Source: Marinomonas sp. MED121 (lineage in GTDB: Bacteria; Pseudomonadota; Gammaproteobacteria; Pseudomonadales; Marinomonadaceae). From it: a stretch of 64,000 nt of DNA. Numbering within the stretch: position 1 is the stretch's first letter; every line of letters starts with the position of its first letter. Below, piece after piece: positions 26,122-33,543 of the stretch. The stretch is from positions 92,256 to 156,255 of the forward strand of contig NZ_CH672431.1 of assembly GCF_000153025.1 (NCBI RefSeq), given 5' to 3'. The translations under genes were made by a program, and so were the position numbers. Under the pieces are notes generated by a model that did no database searches, had not been told where the DNA came from, and saw nothing but the letters and a program-made list of their open reading frames with translations.

Positions 26122-28842
26122 CTAGTTATTAGGGGTGGCATATTCCCAGTGATTGCCACGGGCATTAACCAAATACAATGTCGTTACCGGGTTATTTAAG
26201 CTACTTCCAAAGGTAGACTGTCCGTTAGGATAAGTTGGTGAGAAAACCGTTACCTTAATATTAAAGGCTCGACAGAAAAGAATGATTTCTGCATCACTGC
26301 CCCAACGACTTACCTGACCCGAATAAGCCGCAGGACGACTCATTTGATGGATATACTCAGGTGTCACCCTTTGATTATCACGAATATCAGTATGGGTGTT
26401 ATAAAGACCCACTAGGTTATAACGGAAGTTATTTTCATTGATAAAAAGACTTCCCGTTTGGTTACTGTCAAGGTTGTGAAGCATTGCTCTATGTAATGCG
26501 GTAAAGAAACAATTTCCGTCTCCAGGCACATCATTTGAGACCGTATAACCTTGCTCCTGAACGGTTTGGGGAAAGGTTTTATAAACATATTGTGGCTTTC
26601 TTTTAATCGACTCGCGGCTTTTAATCAGACCTGTTTGATCATCTTTAGCCACGTCCCCATCAATTCGATCATCGATACTATCAAAGGTAAATTTCTGTTC
26701 TACTTCCTTACCAGAGAAGGTCAAATAAGAAGACTGATCTTTGCGTGATAACAGGAAATAGTCAACGGTTCGAGACAATTGACCGTTCTTGTCTTGCGTC
26801 ACCAAAATCAAGCCTTTAGAAAGGGCTTCACGGCGCATTAACTCAACAATGCGAGTTTCATGAAAATTCACTAACCAAGCAGATAATGGACGATAAAAGC
26901 CTTCTTTTTGAACGTTATCACTTAATACAGCTTTCGCTAATTCTTTATAATGGGAAGGCGTTAAGCCATACTTTTTCATGTGCACACGGGCACGCCATGG
27001 GCCATTAAAAGACGGAAACTTACACACATATTCAAGGGCGACCCTTTCTCCTGGCACATAAGCGGGGAAGGTATTTTCAAGCTCGGTTAATACCATGTTA
27101 TCAACCTTGATCTTGCCTGAAGCTGCTAATGAAGGGACGTGTAATGGGGCGTCTTCAATAAATTCAGTCAAGGTATGCAAGGTACCAAAAACTTTACCTG
27201 AATAAGGGCGAGCACAGCGACCTTTAGAGTTCCAGCTTGGCAATAAACGTTTATGCTCATTGCCATCGTAATATTTCATACCAAAGCCGTATTTAAGAGC
27301 AGTTCGTGGTGCATCCCCCATGGATACAAAAGGGCATTTGCCATTTAACAAACCATCAAACAATCGCCAATCCGAAGGCGGCACCACTCCATAAAGGGAC
27401 TGATATTTTTTCTTTAACAGGTCTCTTCGTTGACGCACACAGTCTTTTTCAATTTCTTCCAATTTAGGGTTTAACACATCCTCTAAATAAGACTGATAAT
27501 CGCCGTGTTCTTTCTTGTTATAAGGCACTAAACCCTCATAAGTCATCACCACCACTTCTTTAAGCTTAGGGTAACGAGCGACAATTTTGCTTTCATCGAT
27601 TTTTTTGAGCTCTGGAGCATTTTTCGACAGCACTTTGAACTTTGACAAGCTTCTGGTTGAATTCACCTCAGACTCATTAATTTCTGGCTTATAGCCATGC
27701 TGTTTCCACAAAGTTTCGTTATCTATAAATGCTGATAAGGTACTAAAGAAATATTTATAGTTGATGGTATATAGGTTCTGAATCGCCTCTGCCATGTTGT
27801 CATATTTAAAACCATTAACGGTAATCGGATCCGAATTACGTTTTTCAATCAAGGTCTGCTTAAGCTGTTTAGCTACTTTCGTTAAGGCGTCATCCTGCTC
27901 TTGAGTCAGCTCACCACGAAAGTAGTCATTTAAAGGGACATTAGCTGCACTCACCACAGACATACTGTAAATCGAGTCCCCCATTTCATCACGATTACGG
28001 GAGAATTGACGGGCTTTCTTATCGAAAATTTCATTGTTATAGGTGATGCCACGATATTGAGCGATAGCAAATTTAGTCTTCAGTTGTTCAAGTCCTTGAA
28101 TATCCTTTTTACGAAACAAAGCTTGAGCAGCCACAAAATCTTTTTCGACCTGTTTAGTCCAAGTATCTTTTGGATGACGAATCTCAGCTAACTCTTTAAA
28201 TTCATCAAACTTTTCCGATTTTTTCCCCATATGCAATTCGCGCACACGGTTAACCAGCTGAACAATTTCACTTGGATCTGGGTCTAAGTCATACTGGCGA
28301 TAGGTTGTAGGAAGTTTTTTATCTGTCAGCACCCCTTTTCTAACTTGTTGCAAATGCTTCCAACGGCGATTTTTATTTTTACGACGCACACGGGTAATTT
28401 GCCCCCTGTCCATATCAGGCGTAATTTTATCAGGTACAAATTCTGTATCAGAATCATCTGAGGCATAACCCTCTATGGTGTCGTCTAGGTCAACCTTATT
28501 TGCCAGTTCTTCAAGAATAGGTTTGCCATTTTTATCTAATGTATTCCGGTACGCTTGAGATAGGTGTACTAGCTGATGATGGAGCAACTGGCAATCTTTA
28601 CCATTCCATTGGGTGTCTTTCACAAAGTTATAAATCAACTGCATATAATGACGTTCAATCTGCCAAGCATAATCGTCTATCAAATTACTTAAAACATGAT
28701 CTTCTTCGGTCAAAGTAAAAGAGTCTTGCGATTTTATTTCATCATAAGCATGTTGTAACTTGGATAAATTCTTGTCGTTAAACCACTTTTCAATAATATC
28801 TTTTTTAGCTTGTGCCTCAGGGCTCAATTTTTTAGTCGGCAT
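26122..28842 (-). CDS. Large effector-like protein with C-terminal OTU cysteine protease domain
   Basis: 906 residues. The last ~140 residues match the ovarian-tumour (OTU) cysteine protease fold: PGDGNCFFTALH with Asp775 and Cys778, the EIILFCRAFNIKVTVF core strand, and the catalytic His898 in GNHWEY at the C-terminus. OTU enzymes cleave ubiquitin chains in eukaryotes and are used by bacteria as host-targeted effectors. The first ~760 residues are mostly helical and charged, with an unrecognised middle region (GKCPFVSMGDAPRTALKYGF). No signal peptide is visible, so delivery by a dedicated machine is implied. GGAG precedes the ATG. The gene follows a small partner gene by two bases and lies in the DUF4157/astacin locus. 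Confidence 0.82.
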   Translation of the reverse strand: MPTKKLSPEAQAKKDIIEKWFNDKNLSKLQHAYDEIKSQDSFTLTEEDHVLSNLIDDYAWQIERHYMQLIYNFVKDTQWNGKDCQLLHHQLVHLSQAYRNTLDKNGKPILEELANKVDLDDTIEGYASDDSDTEFVPDKITPDMDRGQITRVRRKNKNRRWKHLQQVRKGVLTDKKLPTTYRQYDLDPDPSEIVQLVNRVRELHMGKKSEKFDEFKELAEIRHPKDTWTKQVEKDFVAAQALFRKKDIQGLEQLKTKFAIAQYRGITYNNEIFDKKARQFSRNRDEMGDSIYSMSVVSAANVPLNDYFRGELTQEQDDALTKVAKQLKQTLIEKRNSDPITVNGFKYDNMAEAIQNLYTINYKYFFSTLSAFIDNETLWKQHGYKPEINESEVNSTRSLSKFKVLSKNAPELKKIDESKIVARYPKLKEVVVMTYEGLVPYNKKEHGDYQSYLEDVLNPKLEEIEKDCVRQRRDLLKKKYQSLYGVVPPSDWRLFDGLLNGKCPFVSMGDAPRTALKYGFGMKYYDGNEHKRLLPSWNSKGRCARPYSGKVFGTLHTLTEFIEDAPLHVPSLAASGKIKVDNMVLTELENTFPAYVPGERVALEYVCKFPSFNGPWRARVHMKKYGLTPSHYKELAKAVLSDNVQKEGFYRPLSAWLVNFHETRIVELMRREALSKGLILVTQDKNGQLSRTVDYFLLSRKDQSSYLTFSGKEVEQKFTFDSIDDRIDGDVAKDDQTGLIKSRESIKRKPQYVYKTFPQTVQEQGYTVSNDVPGDGNCFFTALHRAMLHNLDSNQTGSLFINENNFRYNLVGLYNTHTDIRDNQRVTPEYIHQMSRPAAYSGQVSRWGSDAEIILFCRAFNIKVTVFSPTYPNGQSTFGSSLNNPVTTLYLVNARGNHWEYATPNN

Positions 28843-28844
28843 GA

Positions 28845-29207
28845 TTAGGCTCCAAAAATCGTTTTAAGGTGGGTTTGAGTACTCTTATCCGCAAGACCTG
28901 TGGCCTCGATACCAAGATCTTCTTGAAAGGTGGCAAGCGCTGCACTGACTGAATCTTCTTGAATGAAAGTCAATGTCGTGGCAAACAGCTGACTAAAATA
29001 GCCCAGATAAAATAAACGCTGTGATTGCCCAAGAGCTGTCTCTATGTTGGCAAGTTGGCTCAAATCTAGAGTCATATCCTGACTGGCTAATAAGGAACCC
29101 TTGTCATCTTTATCTTCAATTTTCAGGGCAAGTTTTGATTGAGTGGCTTCTAACTCATAGGTCGCTGAGCCGATATCGATTTCTAAAATTGGTGATTGTG
29201 TTGGCAT
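28845..29207 (-). CDS. Small protein with peptidoglycan-binding-like C-terminus, partner of the OTU protein
   Basis: 120 residues from the ATG at 29207, which has GGAG eight bases upstream; an upstream ATG at 29234 has no SD. The N-terminal half is beta-rich (SPILEIDIGSATYELEA), the middle is helical. The last ~30 residues (ALATFQEDLGIEATGLADKS) resemble the PG_binding_1 pattern, in which a three-helix domain ends with FQxxxGL-x-xTG. It precedes the OTU effector gene by two bases, so it is co-translated and may be a chaperone, immunity or loading partner. The domain call is by eye and weak; the function is unknown. Confidence 0.65.
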   Translation of the reverse strand: MPTQSPILEIDIGSATYELEATQSKLALKIEDKDDKGSLLASQDMTLDLSQLANIETALGQSQRLFYLGYFSQLFATTLTFIQEDSVSAALATFQEDLGIEATGLADKSTQTHLKTIFGA

Positions 29208-29711
29208 AAATGTCACTCCGGTAATGTTGCTCATTAGCAAGTTAAGGGAGCTTCAATTTAAGTCCATGAGGCGAAGGTTACTCGGTGTAATAGCGGATAC
29301 TAAAGTAATAGAAATCAGTACCTTATGCTTGTTATTGGGAAAGGCCTTAGTCTGTTCGCTCGAATAGGCCCTAGTTAAAGTCATATAAAAAAATAAAAAA
29401 CAAGATCGCAAAAACCATTAAATAAATCCACACAAAACCAAAGCATTAAAAATATATTTAAATTAATCACAAACAATATTATGAATAATTAAATATAGAA
29501 AAAAATTATTTAAAAATAAAAACATTATAATTATAAAAACTTATAAAAACATTCAAACAAAACTAATAAATCATTGATTTAATTGAAAATATTTATCGAC
29601 AAATAAAAATCAAAAAAATCAAATAGATAAAACCGATTCAAAACAAAACAATTTTGATTATATAAAAAAGCCAAAACAATCAGGCAAAAATTATTTAAAG
29701 GAAATCAAAAA
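29208..29711. promoter_or_regulatory. Extremely AT-rich divergent intergenic region
   Basis: About 500 bases separate the small OTU-partner gene from the DUF4157 gene. From about 29385 to 29700 the sequence is almost all A and T, far richer than the flanking genes. It must hold both promoters. Such tracts are typical targets for H-NS-type silencing of acquired effector genes. AAAGGA at 29697-29702 precedes the DUF4157 start. Confidence 0.55.
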
Positions 29712-31331
29712 ATGATTAACAAACAAGATAGAAAAATCAATGCAACCCACTCTCTACCCAATAAAATAAAATCAGCTTTTGAATATTTATCAGGCTACTC
29801 ACTTGAAGATATTCGAGTGCATTACGATTCAGATAAGCCAAGAAAGATTGGCGCTCATGCTTACGCACAAGGTCATGATATTTATCTTGCACCTGGCAAG
29901 GAGGAACATCTAGCACATGAAGCATGGCATATCGTGCAACAAAAGCAGGGCCGAGTGAAGGCAACTACCGACATCAATGGCATTCTCGTTAATAATGATG
30001 CTGCTTTAGAACAAGAAGCAGATACCATGGCAGCAAAGATTGCTTCATTCTCACTAGGTAATCTAGCTAAGAAAACAGTACAACTATTTACGCCAGTACA
30101 CGCTATCTCGGTTGCTCAATTAGCATTGGATCCTGCTGTTGAAGGTGTTGATGAAGTTGATGAAGACTTTAAAGGCATGGTGACTATAATTAACCCACTC
30201 TTACCAGAAGACAGCCCTCTTAGAAGTAGAAGTAGAAAAGCAATCGCAAAAGATAAAGAAAACCTCGTTACATTAAAATCAATAGATGAGATTGTACATT
30301 GGTTAGAAAGTGACATTTCAGAAGCAGCAAAAGAAGCCTTAGAGGCTGCAAAGCGTTTAAATAAACCTTTACCCTACTATAAGGTAAAAAAAGGCGAAAA
30401 AGCTTATTTTATGGAAAAACTTAAACGCTTAGAAAGTATTAACTTTGATGATTGGAATGATCATTTTGCAACAAAAGAAACAAAATACTTTTTACCTCTG
30501 AATGCAATAGGAATACCACGTGACATTAACCCCGATGAAAACATTGAAATAGAAAACTTTACTATTTCAAGACCCGTTACATCTCTATTTTTTAATCCTT
30601 ATGTAGCAATGACACCATTTACTGAGGATTTCGAAAGATATATCCCTCATCCTGGTAAGCTAGGCATTAACCCTTTTGATATTCGTAATTTAACGGAAAA
30701 GAAAAAAAGTAAAGGTATTAAAGATAATCAAGTCATTTGTGCCACCTCTGCAATGGCAACTCTAACTCATTGTATAGTAGCAACAGACTACAGAAATCCA
30801 TCTGAAGAAAGTTCAGATTCATCTGTACATGTACAACAATTCGTACATTGGACAAATAAAAAGGAGCAGCAATTGAATGCTGGCTCTCTTGAAATGGCAA
30901 AAGGTTTTGCCGTAGGCCTATCTCATGAAGATCAAGATCTAGATAAAACTAATCCTACTTTTAATTATTATATTTCTCCAATTTTTAACTGTAAGTCCAG
31001 CATTGATAAACATAATGGAAACTTAATACCAATGAAAAAATCGAAAGACAGTTTAAATTCCTTTTTCTGGGCAACAATTTTTCCAAACCTGAAGGCAGGT
31101 GCAAGTATCTATGTTCTATACGGTTATAATCATGTTATATCTTTAATAAAAACAGGGGAGGATTCTTATATTAGAATTGAGTCCAATAAAGCTCCAAATA
31201 GAGGTATTTATATGAACCCCTTGAAAATAAGCACTAGAACAGCTCGAGGAAAAGACGATGTAGGAACTGGCTTTATTATTGCTCAAAAGGAATCCTACCC
31301 TGAGGATTATTTTGAAGGTTATACACCATAA
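29712..31331 (+). CDS. DUF4157 protein with C-terminal papain-like candidate effector domain
   Basis: 539 residues. Residues about 15-112 form a DUF4157 domain with the metalloprotease-type motif HEAWH (69-73) and a downstream Glu (EQEAD). DUF4157 marks many cargo proteins of extracellular contractile injection systems and polymorphic toxins. The C-terminal domain (about 290-530) is unrecognised by name but has conserved Cys343 (VICATSAM), His474 (YNHVISLIK) and Asn492. The Cys-His distance of 131 and His-Asn of 18 resemble papain. The same residues persist in the damaged copy at 32646-33373. No signal peptide or membrane segment is seen. The very AT-rich upstream region and lower GC suggest acquisition. 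Confidence 0.78.
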   Translation: MINKQDRKINATHSLPNKIKSAFEYLSGYSLEDIRVHYDSDKPRKIGAHAYAQGHDIYLAPGKEEHLAHEAWHIVQQKQGRVKATTDINGILVNNDAALEQEADTMAAKIASFSLGNLAKKTVQLFTPVHAISVAQLALDPAVEGVDEVDEDFKGMVTIINPLLPEDSPLRSRSRKAIAKDKENLVTLKSIDEIVHWLESDISEAAKEALEAAKRLNKPLPYYKVKKGEKAYFMEKLKRLESINFDDWNDHFATKETKYFLPLNAIGIPRDINPDENIEIENFTISRPVTSLFFNPYVAMTPFTEDFERYIPHPGKLGINPFDIRNLTEKKKSKGIKDNQVICATSAMATLTHCIVATDYRNPSEESSDSSVHVQQFVHWTNKKEQQLNAGSLEMAKGFAVGLSHEDQDLDKTNPTFNYYISPIFNCKSSIDKHNGNLIPMKKSKDSLNSFFWATIFPNLKAGASIYVLYGYNHVISLIKTGEDSYIRIESNKAPNRGIYMNPLKISTRTARGKDDVGTGFIIAQKESYPEDYFEGYTP

Positions 31332-31380
31332 AGATTCCTCTATTCAATGGGTGAGGAGAACAGCATTTAGTTACAAAAAA

Positions 31381-31406
31381 AACGGGCCTTAATCAGCCCG
31401 TTTTTT
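31381..31406. terminator. Intrinsic terminator of the DUF4157 gene
   Basis: CGGGC-N8-GCCCG flanked by an A-run and followed by TTTTTT, so it can work in both directions. A near-identical copy is at 33455-33493. Confidence 0.85.
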
Positions 31407-31461
31407 GTACAACTTCATTAATTAGAGAATCTGCGATTAAACACTATTCATCGGTGCAAAA
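31381..31461. repeat. 81-bp direct repeat, copy A (terminator plus relic of the idrA-like 3' end)
   Basis: This stretch matches 33463-33543 at 77 of 81 positions. The right part, read on the minus strand, encodes NFAPMNSV-stop, corresponding to the SFAPRNIV-stop end of the molybdoenzyme gene at 33519. It is therefore a duplicated terminator with the last codons of that gene attached. Confidence 0.85.
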
Positions 31462-31462
31462 T

Positions 31463-31549
31463 TACATCAGTGGTATGACCCAAAGAAGCATATGTCATGT
31501 CTCCTTTCAAATAAGAAATTCCACAAACTTGCTGAAGAAGCAGGCTCAC
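31463..31549 (+). pseudogene. Fragment of an agmatinase-type gene
   Basis: About 87 bases closely resemble 25521-25606 inside the intact agmatinase-type gene. Translation gives YISGMTQ and then, after a frameshift, NKKFHKLAEEAGS, matching YISGMTQ and NKKDHKLAEEAGS of the intact protein. It is a decayed internal fragment of a second copy, abutting the idrA-like relic. Confidence 0.85.
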
Positions 31550-31566
31550 TAGAAAGTAGCTTTTAC

Positions 31567-31603
31567 AAAAAAATGCCTAAGCGAGTTATTACAAACTCAG
31601 GCA
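31567..31603 (-). terminator. Terminator of the astacin gene
   Basis: On the minus strand TGCCTGAG pairs with CTTAGGCA (one bulge) and is followed by seven T. It lies about 90 bases after the astacin stop at 31695. Confidence 0.65.
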
Positions 31604-31632
31604 AGATAACAATCAAATACTAGAAAGAAAGC

Positions 31633-31665
31633 TATAAGCACAACTTTATTTAAAGTGGCTTATAA
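31633..31665. other. AT-rich hairpin downstream of the astacin gene
   Basis: TATAAGC and GCTTATA enclose a second complementary pair (ACTTTA with TAAAGT), giving a stem of about 14 bp with a tiny loop. It sits between the astacin stop and its terminator; it is a possible mRNA 3' stabiliser, function unknown. Confidence 0.5.
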
Positions 31666-31694
31666 CCTGATAATCTTTTAATTTGATTCGTTCG

Positions 31695-32396
31695 CTATTT
31701 TAGGTGTCCATACATATTAAGTAAGGTGACAACATCGCCTTTACTAAGAGATTTACCTTCCTTAACCAATTCTGTTTTTACATAGTGATCAGAATTAATA
31801 TTTGCATTTTTAACAGCCAAACTCATTTGAGGATACATCATGACTGAATCAGCATCACAATTTGTCGTACTTTCAAAGTCATCATTCTTTAAATATGAAT
31901 GGCGATAAACTAGCTGCAGGGTTGTTAACTCATCATCCCAGCCTGATGCCGCTTTAATTTTAGTAAAAAGAGTATTATTGTTTCCGATATTACTTTGTTT
32001 GTAAGCACTAACTGTATTCTGAGTTTTAAAGAATACATCTGTTTTGGAATAATTCCATGTCGCCTGCCCGTCATCCCAAGGATATTCTTTGTGATATTGC
32101 TCGTGACCAAAACCTAAAGCATGAAGTATTTCATGCACCATATCATGCATCTTTGCAGGGGCAAACACTTTCAATTCCCCACCACTATAGCCAATTGGTG
32201 ACGAGCCTGCTGTGCCTGCTTTGATCGTTAAATAAGCTTTATCTGTTGATTGTTTTGGAATTAATAATTCAAATCCTACAGCGTCATTAATTTCTTTAAC
32301 ACTATTTTTCGCTACATCACCACTATCTTCGGCAATGGTATAAGGCACTTTTGTAGGCCATCTTTTATTACTGTTTGCGGTTAAGATAACTGACAT
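31695..32396 (-). CDS. Astacin-like (M12A) zinc metalloprotease without secretion signal
   Basis: 233 residues containing the astacin zinc signature HEILHALGFGHEQ (His88, His92, His98; Glu89 catalytic; Glu99) and a Met-turn-like SVMMYP later, where family members have SxMHY. It starts directly with a mature-enzyme-like N-terminus (KRWPTKVPYTI, cf. the RWPxxxxPY start of mature astacins). There is no propeptide and no signal peptide, so Sec export is unlikely. Such a form fits a cargo protein loaded into an injection device, or an intracellular enzyme. AGGAG precedes the ATG. It sits between the DUF4157 gene and its broken paralogue. Confidence 0.85.
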   Translation of the reverse strand: MSVILTANSNKRWPTKVPYTIAEDSGDVAKNSVKEINDAVGFELLIPKQSTDKAYLTIKAGTAGSSPIGYSGGELKVFAPAKMHDMVHEILHALGFGHEQYHKEYPWDDGQATWNYSKTDVFFKTQNTVSAYKQSNIGNNNTLFTKIKAASGWDDELTTLQLVYRHSYLKNDDFESTTNCDADSVMMYPQMSLAVKNANINSDHYVKTELVKEGKSLSKGDVVTLLNMYGHLK

Positions 32397-32645
32397 TTAA
32401 TTTCTCCTGTTATTTAGTTTTACCAATCATTGGTGCAGAAGAAGAGTAATGAAGTTTATTTTAATATTATCGGTTAAATATAGGTTTAAAAAAAATAATT
32501 TTTTCGAAACCTGATTCAAATTTATCTTTATTAATCATGAATTAACCCGATCAAAAAACAAAAGAAATATGCTCTATTTATTTCCCCAATCAACATAAAT
32601 AGGAAATGAAAATGAAGCCACCTAAGCAGTTAAAACTAGCCATGA
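32397..32645. other. AT-rich intergenic region upstream of the astacin gene
   Basis: About 250 bases, very AT-rich, containing the astacin ribosome binding site and presumably its promoter on the minus strand. No gene or clear repeat is seen. Confidence 0.4.
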
Positions 32646-33373
32646 ATCGCCCCTAGTTTTCTAGACACTTTTAAACTTCCTAAAATAGATATAGACAGTA
32701 ATACAAAAATAACATTAGCAAATAATGAGGTGTTTTATGTATCTAGACCAGTTACATGTTTATATAAGACTCCATATCTTCATATGATGCCTTTCACAGA
32801 AGATTTTAAAAATTTTTGCCCTATTCCAGAAAAATTAGGCTTAAGACCAATAGGAATTAATAAAAAAAACAATCAAATAATCTGTGCAACCTCAGCTATG
32901 GCAAGCCTATGCGGTTACATTAAAGCCACTGATGATCAAGACAAGGCTCGTGCAGGGCCATACAATTCATGCAGGAAACACACATTAATGGCCTACAAGT
33001 CAATGCTGCTTCACTTGATACAGCAAGAGGCTTTGCAATTAATCTAGGTAAAAATAATGACCGTAAAGTATCACCTATATTTTTGCCAAGTGGCGTTATA
33101 GGTGAAGAGAGAGATAGCTGTAGAACACTTAATGATTATTTTTGGAGTACTATATACCCTAAACTAAAAGATAATGCTGGCGTATATTATTTTGGAGGTT
33201 CAGGTCATGTTGAATCTTTAATTAAAAAAGACAATGACTCTTATTTATCAGTGATTTCTAATACGCCAGCTAAAAACATTCGAGATAGAGGTGTATATGT
33301 AAAAGAAGTGCTTATCAATAGCCCTAAAAGAGCGAACCTAGGTCATGGCTTTATGTTTTCTGAACCAGCTTAA
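32646..33373 (+). pseudogene. Orphan, frameshifted copy of the papain-like effector domain
   Basis: Two overlapping frames (open from 32646 to 33047, and 32969 to 33373) align along their length with residues ~270-530 of the DUF4157 protein: SRPVTCLYKTPYLHMMPFTED, QIICATSAMASL, LNDYFWSTIYPKLK, GSGHVESLIKK and RGVYVKE. The candidate catalytic Cys and His and the following Asn are kept. A one-base shift occurs at about 32950-32970. There is no DUF4157 domain and no clear start codon, so it is a displaced C-terminal cassette that has since decayed. The same terminator follows both copies. Confidence 0.85.
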
Positions 33374-33454
33374 CTTACCCATAGAGCAAGCTTTATAAGC
33401 CTGCTACCGTATTATCTTTTAAGTATTTTTATTGTTTTAAATACTATTCAAGCG

Positions 33455-33493
33455 TACAAAAAAACGGGCCTTAATCAGCCCGTTTATTGTACA
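33455..33493. terminator. Bidirectional terminator between orphan cassette and idrA-like gene
   Basis: CGGGC-N8-GCCCG inside a longer palindrome beginning GTACAA and ending TTGTAC, with A-run and T-rich flanks. It lies between two convergent genes and is copied at 31381-31406. Confidence 0.8.
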
Positions 33494-33543
33494 ACTTCAT
33501 TAATTAGAGAATCTTCGATTAAACAATATTCCTCGGTGCAAAA
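33463..33543. repeat. 81-bp direct repeat, copy B (parental copy)
   Basis: Matches 31381-31461 at 77 of 81 positions. This copy holds the real 3' end of the molybdoenzyme gene, so it is the likely parent of copy A. Confidence 0.85.

Noticed and set aside
29712-33373. Contractile injection system structural genes near the DUF4157 protein
   Set aside because: No sheath, tube, baseplate or AAA+ genes of such systems are found anywhere in the window.
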